Shown: positions 44,557-56,793, numbered from the stretch's first letter. The stretch: 64,000 bases of DNA from Taudactylus pleione (GCA_031769625.1 JAUIMM010000601.1:4594501-4658500); one strand, 5' to 3'. Made by a program: numbers and translations. The notes: generated by a model from the sequence alone, not told the origin.

Positions 44557-44761
44557 GCCCTTAAAAAGTGGGAGGCACATATAGAAACCATTGTAATTCC
44601 TACACCGTTCACCTGATTTGGATGTAATTACCCTCAAATTAAATCTGAAAGTCTGCAGTTAAAGCACATCTTGTTTGTTTCATTTCAAAGCCATTGTAGT
44701 GGTGAATAGAGGCCAAAATATGAAAATTCTGTCAATGTCCCAATATTTATGCACCTGACTG
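44557..44761 (+). mobile_element. Tc1-like 3' end fragment
   Basis: It starts within gggcccttaaaaagtgggag and ends ATGCACCTGACTG before a TA, matching 32908-33107 closely. It is followed by (TA)n and hAT copy 3, just as the other copy is followed by (TA)n and hAT copy 2. Confidence 0.85.
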
Positions 44762-44771
44762 TATATATATT

Positions 44772-44803
<32 letters not shown>

Positions 44804-44816
44804 CATATATATATAT
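44762..44816. repeat. (TA)n between Tc1 fragment and hAT copy 3
   Basis: TA/ATAC tract, position as in the text for hAT copy 2. Confidence 0.9.
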
Positions 44817-45339
44817 TAGGGATGAGCGGGTTCGGATTTTTTAAATCCGAACCCTCCCGAGCCCCCCGATCCGAGCCGGGAATTGAATCCGGCTCGGGTT
44901 TTCCCGCCTGACTCGGAACTGAATTAGAGACAAAACGTCATCCCGCCTTCCAGATCTTGCGGGTTTTGGATTCTATAAGAGGTCCCCGCGTCGGCGCCAT
45001 TTCTCACTCCGGCTGTGGACAGTGAAGACGGACGGTGGGAGCTAGAGCTGTCTGGGCTGTGTTGTGCTGCTGTTGTCCATAGGGGCTGTTTCCACTCAGT
45101 CCATAGGGACTGACTGGGCTGTGTTGTGCTGCTGTTGTCCATAGGGGCTGGCTGGGCTGCTGTTGTCCATAGGGACTGGCTGGGCTGTGTGGTGCTGCTG
45201 TTGCCATAGGGGCTGGCTGGGCTGTGTTGTGCTGCTAGTCCTAAAGGGGTCCTGTAGTGTTGTCCAGGGGGTGATCTGGCCATCAGGGGTGCTCCCCCAA
45301 AGTGAACTCCAAAAAAAAAAAATATATACTTTTTTTCTG

Positions 45340-46270
45340 TGTTTGTGAATTGTATGCGCAGTAGCCATACGTGCATTAACAAAGTAGCGCCAAGCGTGTG
45401 CCTGTGTCATAAATCAAGGGCTGACTGGCTTGTCCGTTAAAGGGTGCTGTAACCCCCAAGTGCATAACAATTTTTCTGTTTGTGAATTGTGTGCGCAGTA
45501 GCCGCACGTGCATTAACAAAGTAGCGCCAAGCGTGCGCCTGTGTCCCATAAGTAAAGGGCCGGCTGGCTCATCTCTTAAAGGGTGGTGTAACCCCCAAAG
45601 TACACAACAAAAATAAAAATTATTTTCTCTGTTTGTGAATTGTGTGCACTGTGGCTGCACGTGCATCAACAAAGTAGCGCCAAGCTTGCGCCTGTATCAT
45701 AAATCAAGGGCCGGCTGGCTTGACCGTTAAAGGGTGCTGTAACCCCCAAAGTGCACTCCAAACAAAATAAAAAATTATTTTCTGTGTTTGTGAATTGTGT
45801 GCACTGTGGTTGCACGTGCATCAACAAAGGAGCAGCGCCAAGCGTGCGCCTGTGTCCCATAAGTAAAGGGCCCTCTGGCTCATCTATTAAAGAGTGATGT
45901 AACCCGCAAAGTGCACTCCCAACAAAAATAAAAAATAAATTTCTGTGTTTGTGAATTGTGTGCACTGTGGCTGTACGTGCATCAACAAAGTAGCGCCAAG
46001 CGTGCGCCTGTGTCATAAGTAAAGGGCCAGCTGGTTCTTCTGTTAAAGGGTGGTTTAACCCCCAAAGTTCACTCCAAACAAATAAAAAAATATTTTTTTC
46101 TGTGTTTGTTAATTGTGTGCGCTGTAGCCGCACGTCCATCAACAAAGGAGCAGTGCCAAGCGTGTGCCTGTGTCATAAATGAAGGGCTGGCTGGCTTGAC
46201 CGTTAAAGGGTGCTGTAACCCCCAAAGTGCACTACATAAAAAAATTTAAATTCTTCTTTTCTGTGTTTGT
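45340..46270 (+). repeat. About six subterminal repeats of roughly 155 bp (hAT copy 3)
   Basis: Units contain gtttgtgaattgtgtgc, then aaagggtg and gtaacccccaaag. They are homologous to the arrays in copies 1 and 2. Confidence 0.85.
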
Positions 46271-46311
46271 GTGCGCCGCACGTATACTGTATATCAATCA
46301 ATATAACATAA

Positions 46312-49309
46312 ATGGAGGACCAAACTTTGTCCCCTAAAAATAAAATAGGGAAAGATCAAGAATCACTTCCTCCTAGTGCTGAAGCTGCTGCCACTAGTCA
46401 TGACATAGACGATAAAATGCCATCAACATCGTCTGCCAAGGTCGATGCCCAATGTCATAGTAGAGGGCATATAAAATCCCAAATGACAAAGTTCAGGAAA
46501 ATGACCTTAAATAAAAACATTTAAATCATCTGAGGAGAAACGTAAACTTGCCAATATGCCATTTACGACACGGAGTGGCAAGGAACGGCTAAGGTCCTTA
46601 GTGGTTCAGCTTTACATGACGATGGAAGCCCTCCTCCTGCTACAAAAATCAACCGAGTTAAGCTGGCAAAAGCACAGCAAAGAACTGTGCATTCTATGCG
46701 TTCTAAGAAGATATCACAAATCTAAAAGGAGAGTCCAAGTGTGGTGGCGGTTGCGATGCCTGACCTTCCCAGCACTGGACAGGAGGAGTTGGCTCTTTTC
46801 ACCATTTGCACGCCTCTGCAAGTGCTGAAAGGAGCACCCACAGTCCACTTGCTGATATGCAAATTGAAGATGTCACTGATGAAGTACAACAGGATGAGGA
46901 TACTGGTGTAGCTGGCGCTGAGGAGGAAGTTGGCGAGGAGGATTGTGATGGTGATGTGGTTTGTTTAAATCAGGCTCCGGGCGAGACAGTTGTTGTCCAT
47001 GGGATGAAAAAGCCCATCACGGTCATGCCTGGGCAGAAGACCAAACATTCCACCTCTTTGGTCTGGCAATATTTAATATTTCTATCCATATCCGGACAAC
47101 AACTGTCTTGCCATATGTACCATATGTAAAGGTGAAAAAAGTAGGGGTAGGGATGTTTACCACCTACGAACATCCTCCCTTATACGTCACCTGCAGCGCG
47201 TTCATAAAAAGTTACTGTCAAGTTCAGAAACTTTGGCTAAGACCGTAAGCAGTCCAGGGACACCTAAATCCCTTTGTCCTACTGTATCCAAGCGCCTGCA
47301 AACCACACCGTCAACTCCCTCCTCATCAATTTCCTCCTTAGTCAGGATCGGAAGTAGTCCTGCAGGCCATGTCACTGGCATGACTAACTCCCTATCCGGG
47401 ATTCCTCCAGAGGATCCTGCATTGCTACGCTTACTGCTGCCGCTGCTGCTGTTGCTGCTGGGAGTCGTTCATCAACCCAGAGAGGAGTTAGGAACACCAC
47501 TACTTTTACTAAACAATTGACCCTCCAACAGTCCTTAGCGAGGAGGATGAAGTACGACAGCAGTCATCCTGAAGCAAAATGTATAACTGAGGCCTTGACT
47601 GCTATGTTGGTGTTAGACGTGCGTCCGGTATACGCCATTAGTGCAGTGGGATTTAGACAATTGATGGAGGTAGTGTGTCCCCGGTTCCAAATCCCGTCTA
47701 GATTCCACTTCACTAGGCAGGTGATACCGAGACTGTACAGAAACATCAGAAAAAGTGTCCTCAGTGTCCTGGAAAATGCGGTTGTACCCAATGTCCACTT
47801 AACCATGGACATGTGGACAAGTGGAACAGGGCAGACTAAGGACTATATGACTGTGACAGCCCACTGGGTAGATGTATCACCTTACGCAGCAACAACAGCA
47901 GTGTCACCAGTAGCAGCATCTCAGAAATGCCAGCTCGTTCCAAGGCAGGCTACGCTGTGTATCACCAGTTTCAGTAAGAGGCATACCGCCGACAACCTCT
48001 TAGAGAAACTGAGGGAAATCATCGCCCAGTGGCTTACCCCACTTAGACTCTCCTGGGGATTTGTGATATCTGACAACACCACCAATATTGTGCGGGCATT
48101 ACATCTGGGCAAATTCCAGCACGTCCCATGTTTTGCTCACACAATAAATTTGGAGGTGCAGAATTTTCTGAAAAGCGACAAAGGACTGCAGGAGTCGCTT
48201 TGGGTGGCCTGAAAATTATCTGGCCACTTTCGCCATTCAGCGACTGCGTGCTGAAGACTGGAGCACCAGCAAACACTCTTGAACCTGCCCCACCATCACC
48301 TGAAGCAAGAGGTTATGACACGGTGGATTCAACCCTCTATATGCTTCAGAGGATGGAGGAGCAGCAAAAGGCCATTCAAACCTATACATCCACCTATGAC
48401 ACAGGCAAAGGAGGGGGTATGCACCTGACTCAAGCGCAGTGGAGAATGATTTCCGTGTTGTGCAAGGTTCTTCAGCCCTTCGAACTTGCCACACGTGAAG
48501 TCAGTTCAGACACTGCCAGCTTGAGTCAGGTCATTCCCCTCATCAGGCTTTCGCAGAAGCAGCTGGAGAAAGTGAAGGAGGATCTAAGATGGAGCAATTT
48601 CGCTCGGCATGTGGGACTTGTGGATGAAGCCCTTCATTCGCTTTGCCAGGATTCCAGGGTGGTCAATCTGTTGAAATCAGACCACTACATTTTGGCCACC
48701 AGCCGACACAAGCCTGCAGAGGTGCTAAGACCTGCTGGTAAAAACACTGTCAGCTGAAGCGGTATGTGACACGTCAACAGCTCCTTCTTCATTTTCTCCC
48801 GCAACTGGGGCTGCTAGGAAAAAACTTAGGTATCCTAAGCAACCTGCTGGCGGTGATGCAGGGCAGGCAGGACCAAGTTTGGACACCTGGTCCGGACTGA
48901 AGGACCTGGCAACAATTTCTGACATGTCTACTGTCACTGCATATGATACTGTCACCATTGATGGAATGGTGGAGGATTACATCGGTGACAGCATCCAAGT
49001 AGGCATGTCAGACAGTCCGTACCTGTACTGGCAGGAAAAAGAGGCAATTTGGAGGCCCCTGTACAAACTGGCTCTATCTTACCTGAGTTGCCCCCCCTCC
49101 AGTGTGTATTCCAAAAAAGTGTTTAGTGCAGCCAGAAACCTTGTCAGCGAAAGGCGTTGGAGGTTGCTTCCATAACGTACAGAGGGACCTGTGGTGGTGG
49201 ATTCCAGCAGGGACAAATTAATACTCTGTGAGGATGAGGATGTACACAACACAGAACAGGGTAAGGAATCAGTGGATGAGGAGGATGAGGATGACATCAT
49301 GCCTCTGTA
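46312..49309 (+). pseudogene. BED-finger hAT transposase (copy 3), broken
   Basis: ATG 46312 is followed by MEDQTLSPKNK and a frame break near 46515. The BED region is disrupted as in copy 2. The catalytic core is open at 47517-48212 (MDMWTSGTG, ISDNTTN) and ends at a TGA. The sequence continues at about 48340-48757 and 48879-49175 through the hATC region (SVYSKKVFSAARN). A deletion near 49173 removes the end of hATC and fuses to the acidic tail. Confidence 0.8.
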
Positions 49310-49843
49310 GAGCGAGTTTGTGCAGGGACAGATTAATTGCCAGCTTGTTTTGTGGGGGCCCAAACAAACCAATAATTTCAGCCACAGTCATGTGGCAGAC
49401 CCTGGCCCTGACATGATTGGTTTGTTAAAGTGTGCATGTCCTGTTGATACAACATAAGGTTGGGTGGGAGGGCCCAAGGACAATTCCATCTTGCACCTCT
49501 TTTTTTTCTTTGCATTATGTCGCTTTGCACTCATGTCGCTTAGCATAGTCATCCAGCTACCTCGGTGCAACCTTTTGGACTAAAAACAGTATTGTGAGGT
49601 GTTCAGAATAGACTGGAAATGAGTGGAAATTAATGTTATTGAGGTTATTAATAGCATAGGAGGAGAAAAACCCACAAATTCTGTGATTTTAGCTATTTTT
49701 ATACTTTTTAAAAAAAAAATACAGATCCAAAACCCAGAACCCAAAACACGGAAGGGTGGTTTTGGCAAAACCAATCCAGATCCAAAACATGAAGAAAGAT
49801 CCAGATCCAAACCCAAAACACGAAAAGTGGCTGGTGCACACCC

Positions 49844-49846
<3 letters not shown>

Positions 49847-49882
<36 letters not shown>
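49847..49882. repeat. (TA)n between hAT copies 3 and 4
   Basis: A pure AT tract of 36 bp is the only sequence between two hAT elements arranged head to tail. Confidence 0.95.
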
Positions 49883-49885
<3 letters not shown>

Positions 49886-50043
49886 GGGTGAGCGGTTTCG
49901 GATTTCTGAAATCCGAACCCCCCCCCGAGCCCCACCGATCTGAGGCCGATCCGAGTCAGGCTCGACTTTTCCCGCCTGACTCGGATCTGAAATCGAGGCA
50001 AAACGTCATCATCCCGCGTTCCGGGTCTCGCGGGTTTTGGATC

Positions 50044-50052
50044 CTATATAAG
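50044..50052 (+). promoter_or_regulatory. TATA box of hAT element (copy 4)
   Basis: CTATATAAGG is followed by GTACCCGCGTCAGCGCCATT, a stretch conserved in all four copies that keep the leader (1 to 4). It is the best candidate core promoter of the transposase transcript. Confidence 0.6.
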
Positions 50053-50463
50053 GTACCCGCGTCAGCGCCATTTTCTCACTCGGCTGTGGACAGTGAAGAG
50101 GGAGGGTGGGAGTTAGGGCTGGCTGGGATGTGTAGTGTAGTGTAGTGCAGAGTAGTGTTGTGCTGCGCTGTGCTGCTGTTGTCCATAGGGGCTGTGTCCA
50201 CTACTTCAAAGTCCATAGGGGCTGGCTGTGTTGTGCTGTGTTGCTGTTGTTAATAGGGGCTGTGTCCACTACTTCAAAGTCCATAGGGGCTGGCTGGACT
50301 GTGTTGTGCAGTCAGTTGTCCATAGGGGCTGTGTCCACTCCAAAGTCCTGTGCAGTGTCCCAGTCCTAAAGGGGTGCTGTAGTGTTGTCCAGGGGGTGCT
50401 CTGTCTGTCAGGGGTGCTGCCCACAAGTGCTAAAAAAAAAATATTTTTTCACTTTCTCCAATA

Positions 50464-50768
50464 AAAATAAAATAGGGAAAGATCAAGAACCACTTCCTCC
50501 TAATGCTGTTGCTGCTGCTGGGAGTTGTTCATCATCCCAGAGAGGAAGTAGGAACACCACTACTTTTACTAAACAATTGACCCTCCAACAGTCCCTAGCG
50601 ATGAGGATGAAGTACGACAACAGTCATCCTGAAGCAAAACGTATAACTGAGGCCTTGACTGCTATGTTGGTGTTAGACGTGCGTCCGGTATCCGCCATTA
50701 GTGCAGTGGGATTTAGACAATTGATGGAGGTAGTGTGTCCCCGGTTCCAAATCCCGTCTAGATTCCAC
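50464..50768 (+). pseudogene. hAT copy 4 transposase, N-terminal and core fragments
   Basis: It reads from KNKIGKDQEPLPP directly into GSCSSSQRGSRNTTTF and on to PRFQIPSRFH. The BED finger and half the core are missing. It ends at the repeat array. Confidence 0.8.
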
Positions 50769-52466
50769 CTGCATCCTCAAAGCAGCAGCGACAAGCGTGC
50801 GTCTGTCTGTTAAAGGGTGGTGTAACCCTCAAAGTGCGCTCCACAAACAATAAAAAAATTCTTCCTTTTTTTTCTGTCTTTGTGAATTGTGTGAGTTGTA
50901 GCCGCACCTGCATCCTCAAAGCAGCAGCGACAAGCGTGCGTCTGTCTGTTAAAGGGTGGTGTAACCCTCAAAGTGCACTCCACAAACAATAAAAATATTC
51001 TTCTTTTTTTTCTGTCTTTGTGAAATGTGTGGGCTGTAGCCGCACCTGCATCCTTAAAGCAGCAGCGACAAGCGTGCATCTGTCTGTTAAAGGGTGGTGT
51101 AACCCTCAAGTGCGCTCCACAAACAATAAAAAAATTCTTTTTTTTTCTGTCTTTGTGAATTGTGTGGGCTGTAGCCGCACTTGCATCCTCAAAGCAGCAG
51201 AGACAAGCGTGCGTCTGTCTGTTAAAGGGTAGTGTTACCCTCAAAGTGCGCTCCACAAACAATAAAAATATTCTTTTTTTTTCTGTCTTTGTGAAATGTG
51301 TGGGCTGTAGCCGCACCTGCATCCTTAAAGCAGCAGCGACAAGTGTGTGTCTGTCTATTAAAGGGTGGTGACACCCTCAAAGTATGCTCCACAAACAATA
51401 AAAATATTCTTCTTTTATTTCTGTCTTTGTGAATTCTGTGGGCTGTAGCCGCACTTGCATCCTCAAAGCAGCAGCGACAAGCGTGCATCTGTCTATTAAA
51501 GGGTGGTGAAACCCTCAAAGTATGCTCCACAAACAATAAAAATATTCTTTGTTTTTCTGCCTTTGTGAATTGTGTGGGCTGTAGCCGCACCTGCATCCTC
51601 AAAGCAGCAGCGACAAGCGTGCGTCTGTCTGTTAAAGGGTGGTGTAACCCTCAAAGTGCGCTCCACAAACAATAAAAATAAACTTTTTTTTTTTCTGTCT
51701 TTGTGAAATGTGTGAGCTGTAGCCGCACCTGCATCCTTAAAGCAGCAGTGACAAGCGTGCGTCTGTCTGTTAAAGGGTGGTGACACCCTCAAAGTGTGCT
51801 CCACAAACAATCAAAATATTCTTCTTTTTTTTCTGTCTTTGGGAATTGTGAGGGCTGTAGCCGCTCTTGCATCCTCAAAGCAGCAGCGACAAGCGTGCAT
51901 CTGTCTGTTAAAGGGTGGTGTAACCCTCAAAGTGAGCTCCACAAACAATAAAAATATTCTTCTTTTTTTTTCTGTCTTTGTGAATTGTGTGGGCTGTAGC
52001 CGCACCTGCATCCTTAAAGCAGCAGCGACAAGCGTGCATCTGTCTATTAAAGGGTGGTGTAACCCTCAAAGTGAGCTCCACAAACAATAAAAATATTCTT
52101 CTTTTTTTTCTGTCTTTGTGAATTGTGTGGGCTGTAGCCGCACCTGCATCCTTAAAGCAGCAGCGACAAGCGTGCGTCTGTCTGTTAAAGGGTGGTGTAA
52201 CCCTCAAAGTACGCTCCACAAACAATAAAAAAATTCTTTTTTTTTCTGTCTTTGTGAATTGTGTGGGCTGTAGCCGCACTTGCATCCTCAAAGCAGCAGC
52301 GACAAGCGTGCGTCTGTCTGTTAAAGGGTGGTGTAACCCTCAAATTGCGCTCCACAAACAATAAAAATATTCTTCTTTTTTTATCTGTCTTTGTGAAATG
52401 TGTGGGCTGTAGCCGCACCTGCATCCTTAAAGCAGCAGCGACAAGCGTGCGTCTGTCTGTTAAAGG
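50769..52466 (+). repeat. About twelve 137-bp repeats inside hAT copy 4 coding region
   Basis: Units marked by ctgtctttgtgaattgtgtg start near 50874, 51011, 51148, 51283, 51420, 51557, 51698, 51832, 51971, 52108, 52247 and 52386. They resemble the 155-160 bp units of the other copies but form a separate subfamily (gcatcctcaaagcagcagcg). The junctions lie in short shared bases (CCAC on the left, TAAAGG/AGG on the right). Confidence 0.9.
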
Positions 52467-52866
52467 ATTACATTGGTGACAGCATCCAAGTAGACATGTC
52501 AGACAGTCTGTACCTGTACTGGCAGGAAAAAGAAGCAATTTGGAGGTCCCTGTACAAACTGGCTCTATTTTACCTGAGTTGCCCCCCCTCCAGTGTGTAC
52601 TCCGAAAGAGTGTTTAGTGCAGCCGGGAACCTTGTCAGCAAAAGGCGTAGGAGGTTGCTTCCACAAAATGTGGAGAAGACGATGTTCATAAAATGAATTT
52701 TCAACTCTTCCAGGGAGACCAGCCTCCAGAACGTACAGAGGGACCTGTGGTTGTGGATTCCAGTGGGGACGAATTAATACTCTGTGAGGATGAGGATGTA
52801 CACAACACTGAAGAGGGTGAGGAATCGGTGGATGAGGAGGGTGAGGATGACATCTTGCCTCCGTAG
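52467..52866 (+). pseudogene. hAT copy 4 transposase, C-terminal hATC fragment
   Basis: It reads DYIGDSIQVDMSDS, then YWQEKEAIW and SVYSERVFSAAGNLV, with the acidic tail in the next frame. It is better preserved here than in copies 2 and 3. Confidence 0.8.
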
Positions 52867-53501
52867 AGCCAGTTTGTGCAGGGACAGATTAATTGCCAGC
52901 TTGTTTTGTGGGGGCCCAAACGAACCAATCATTTCAGCCACAATCGTGTGGCAGACCCTGGCGCTGAAATGTTTGGTTTGTTAAAGTGTGCATGTCCTGT
53001 TTATACAACATAAGGGTGGGTGGGAGGCCCCAAGGACAATTCCATCTTGCACCTCTTTTTTTTCTTTGAATTATGTACTGTTTGGGGCCTAGTTTTTCAA
53101 ACTGCCATCCTGTCTGCCACTGCAGTGTCACTCCTAGATGGACCACGTGTTTGTGTCGCCCACTCGTATCTCTTAGCATAGTCATACAGCTACCTCGGTG
53201 CAACCTTTTGGATATAAAAACACTATTGTGAGGTGTGAGGTGTTCAGAATAGACTGGAAATTAGTGGATATTAAGGTTATTGAGGTTAATAATAGCATAG
53301 GAGCAGAAAAACTCACAAATTCTGTGATTTTAGCTGTTTTTATGCTTTTTTAAAAAAAAATACAGATCCAAAACACAAAACCCAGAACCCAAAACACGGA
53401 AGGGTGGTTTTGGCAAAACCAATCCAGATCCAAAACACGAAGAAAGATCCAGATCCAAAACCAAAACACAAAACACGAAAAGTGGCCTGTGCACACCCCT
53501 A

Positions 53502-55252
53502 GTATATTCACAATTCATGATACATGTATTTAATGTATTAACATATCAATTTATGTGGTACTTTTTTATCTCTGTGGTGAGGATGTGCTACAGTGTGTTT
53601 GATGCACTGGAGGAAAAGGGGCAGAGTAATATAGGTGGGAGTGAATTGGTTCCTGTCAGAAAAAGAGGATCCGGTGAGAGGGAGGATATATAACAGCTGT
53701 TAGCAGCTGCTGACAGGCAGTCTGCTGATCCCTCCCTCCACTGCCTGCCCTCCTGTGACCCGGGCAGCCAGTGAGCAGCAATGAGCTGCCAGGCGCAGTG
53801 GGGCAGAGCCGGAGAGGGAGCCCAGCCGGAGCTGGGGAAGAAGGTGAGACAGCGGTACTCACCCTGTCTGGCAGGAGAGGCGGCATCGCAGCAGGTGGTC
53901 CTGGCAGTGGAGAGGAGCGGAGGGACCCGCGCCGATGGGGGTGTTCCCTGCCAAAGGAGGCGGTAGTGCTGTTGCCCAGCGACGCTTGTTGCGAGGTGAG
54001 CCGGCGCACAGCTATGAGCTCAGCGGCTGCAGGGCCATCAGTCACCGCTGCTATATGCCGCTGATTGGGAAACGGTCCGGCATGCAGCCAATGAGAGCTG
54101 GAGACTGAGAGGCGAGGCAGCTCCAGTGTCAGATGGACGGCATCAGCAGTGCTGGTCGGGCTGTGAGTAATTAATACCTGGCACTCACACAGACACAGAT
54201 ATCCCTAGTGGCAGCAAAGAGGCTCTATAGGGACAGAGGATTATATCCCAGGATTATAAGGAGCACTAGAGGATTTATCTACTAGTGCTGCTCTTTACAG
54301 TGGTTCTACCACAGCTGTATAATTACATAGACATTTGTCTAAGAGGAGCAATTAACAAACTTCATACCAGAGAAACTATAGATATATACCTTTTAGACTA
54401 TATCAGAGGAAACCTCTAATTACATTCTATAGAGTTAATACAGGGTCTGAAACAGTACCTTAATACAGTGTAACTTGAGCCAGAGGAACCTAGAGACAAT
54501 TGCACTATAACTACGTATTGAGTATTACTACAGTATATTGGGAACAGCAAAAGCTACAGTGTAACAAGTGGATATTTAGGAGACTAATTGCTCATTACTT
54601 TAGCAGACTATAACAAAGTTTCCAAGTAAATTCTACAGCCACAATAGGAAGTCCCATAACTAGGTTAAAGGACCATTGGACTAATACCAGGGACAGTATC
54701 TGTGATTTATGAACTTGAAATATTTATATCCTTAGTCCTTAGAATTGTAATACTTTATTGCTTAGAAGTTTAGGAGATTAGGTGCCATATTCAAGGTAGT
54801 ATAAGCATTGTAAATTGTAATAATATTGTTACTGCATTGTCATTAATGTTATCTCAAATGTAAAGTGAAGGACTATGTATGGGAACAACTTTCATTTAAG
54901 TTCTTCATAAAAGTAATATATGACAAGCCAACTATCTGTATGTTTACTTACCTGGAGTGATTACAGTGGGAGATCCATTACTGCGGAAATCTATGGAAGG
55001 AAAAGACATTGGTGGTAAATGTGAAGTGAAATGATACAGTATTGTGTTGTGATTGCACATTATCTATACACCACACTATATATTTTAACCATTGGGGTTT
55101 CCCAAGTAGACCCACATAAACCATAAGTACTTGGGTGGAGGCACTGACATTGGGGATGTACACCACTTAGAGGAATGCTAAGGGTAAGTACATTTTGAGT
55201 AACAAAGGTGTTAGTAACCCAGTATCCCTTTTAGAGAGTAAAGGGGGGTTAC
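53502..55252. other. Unassigned region with CpG-rich, promoter-like start
   Basis: From about 53640 to 54130 the sequence is GC- and CpG-rich. It has a TATATAA at about 53686-53692 and an inverted CCAAT context near 54080 (gcagccaatgagagc). Frames there (53656-54064) have no recognisable domain. From 54130 to 55252 it becomes AT-rich and non-coding. It could be the 5' region of a retrotransposon or an LTR I do not recognise. No host exon is evident. Confidence 0.3.
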
Positions 55253-56054
55253 AATAAAAATTAATTATCAACTCTTTCAGGGAGACAAGCCTCCAGAACG
55301 TACAGAGGGAACTGTGGTGGTGGATTCCAGCAGGGACGAATTAATACTCTGTGAGGATGAGGATGTACACAACACTGAAGAGGGTGAGGAATCGGTGGAT
55401 GAGGAGGATGACAACGACATCTTGCCTCCGTAGAGCCAGTTTGTGCAGGGACAGATTAATTGCCAGCTTGTTTTGTGGTGGCCCAAACGAACTAATCATT
55501 TCAGCCACAGTCGTGTGGCAGACCCTGGTGCTGAAATGAATGGTTTGCAAAAGTGTACATGTCCTGTTTATACAACATAAGGGTGGGAGGCCCCAAGGAC
55601 AATTCCATCTTGCACCTCTTTTTTTTCTTTGCATTATCTACTGTTTGGGGCCTAGTTTTTCAAACTGCCATCCTGTCTGCCACTGCAGTGTAACTCCTAG
55701 ATGGGCCACGTGTTTGTGCTGCTCACTCGTGTCACTTAGCATAGTCATCCAGCTACCTCGGTGCAACCTTTTGGACATAAAAACACTATTGTGACGTGTG
55801 AGGTGTTCAGAATAGACTGGAAATGAGTGGAAATTAAGGTTATTGAGGTTAATAATAGCATAGGAGCAGAAATTCTGTGATTTTAGCTGTTTTTATGCTT
55901 TTTTTCAAAAAAATACAGATCCAAAACACAAAACCCATAACCCAAAACACGGAAAGGTGGTTTTGGCAAAACCAATCCAGATCCAAAACACAAAGAAAGA
56001 TCCAGATCCAAAACCAAAACACAAAACACGAAAAGTGGCAGGTGCACACCCCTA
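55253..56054 (+). mobile_element. hAT copy 5, 3' fragment
   Basis: It begins within the last transposase codons and acidic tail (VVVDSSRDELILCEDED) and runs to GTGCACACCCCTA. It keeps the 3' non-coding segment absent from copies 2 and 3, so it belongs with copies 1 and 4. It is followed by a short (TA)n and the PLE. Confidence 0.85.
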
Positions 56055-56068
56055 ATATATATATATAT

Positions 56069-56793
56069 ATGGCCCTACACCGGTCGGCCATTAGGGCTGC
56101 CCTTTCAACTGGCACCAGTGACCAGCCGGTGGCACAGCATTTTTTGGAGGTGGGTCATAATTTATCAGCTCTCAGGTATATTATTATAGACCACATTCCA
56201 CTATCTATTCGTGGTGGTAACCGATCGCGTAAATTGCTCCAGTGTGAGGCACGCTGGATTTATAGACTTGGCACATTGCAACCAAAAGGATTGAATGAAA
56301 ATCTAGGATTACATTGTTTTTTGTAAATTAGGCAGTTATTCTTTTTCCCTGCTGTATTTTGCACCTATTTGGCAATTGAATGTATTTTGATCGTTTTGTG
56401 AGGCTATTATGGAAAAAGTTTAGTATTTATTATTTGTATTTATTATTAGTCTAATTTGTTGTTTTGGGGGGGGCATCTGTGAATAATATGCCTATACGAT
56501 TTGGGGATTACATTTGTTTATTCCTCTTTGTGATTTGCTGCTATGTTCATTTTTGTTTTTAGTACTGTTGTCGGGCAACGGGGGTCGTGCTGATGACGTC
56601 ACAAGTGGGCACTCCTTAGCCGGACCCGGAAGCCGTGGCGACGCACGTGGTGTGGTGAGGGGTATATGTAAGTGTGCTGTTTATCATACATTTTGTACCT
56701 TGACAAAGATGCAATAAAGCATCGAAACGTTGGAATTATATCCTGCATATTTGCTTTATTTATACCGGAGTGCCGCCGATCTGGTGTGCATAT
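56069..56793 (+). repeat. Left pseudo-LTR of the PLE
   Basis: It starts within the GIY-YIG coding region (ATGGCCCTACACCGG) and includes the stop codon and 3' non-coding region. It runs into the start of the full copy after ggtgtgcatat. Only a few differences from 59821-60545 were noticed, for example gtcgggcaac against gccgggcaac. Confidence 0.9.
56697..56733 (+). promoter_or_regulatory. Hairpin with AATAAA loop and GAAAC tail
   Basis: GATGC and GCATC form a perfect stem whose loop is exactly AATAAA. TTGACAA precedes the stem and GAAAC follows it. The layout stem II between a CUGANGA-like and a GAAA element recalls a hammerhead core, which PLE pseudo-LTRs are known to carry. Here positions 3 and 8 of the core would be U and A instead of C and G. 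It is repeated at 60449-60485. Confidence 0.4.

Larger units (their letters stand above)
44817..49846 (+). mobile_element. hAT transposon, copy 3, both ends present
   Basis: It starts TAGGGATGAGCGGGTTCGG and ends GTGCACACCCCTA, with (TA)n on both sides. It holds a leader and transcribed minisatellite (to about 45300), about six tandem repeats of roughly 155 bp (about 45340-46270) and a transposase pseudogene. It is close to copy 2 in shared deletions but keeps the central segment that copy 2 lost. Target duplication cannot be read because the flanks are TA repeats. Confidence 0.9.
49883..53501 (+). mobile_element. hAT copy 4, deletion derivative with displaced repeat array
   Basis: It starts TAGGGGTGAGCGG and ends GCACACCCCTA. 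Relative to the longer copies, the usual 5' repeats and most of the transposase are gone. The leader is joined at about 50458 to the early coding region, which jumps at about 50504 to a mid-coding segment. At about 50768 that gives way to about twelve 137-bp repeats. At about 52467 the transposase resumes in its C-terminal part. It is 3.6 kb and non-autonomous, yet both termini are intact. Confidence 0.9.

Noticed and set aside
50810..52538. Open frames of 70-170 codons on both strands
   Set aside because: They are produced by the 137-bp hAT repeat array, not by genes.
53656..54064. Possible host exon in the CpG-rich island
   Set aside because: Overlapping open frames on both strands are typical of GC-rich DNA. 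No domain, consistent splice pair or continuation was seen.
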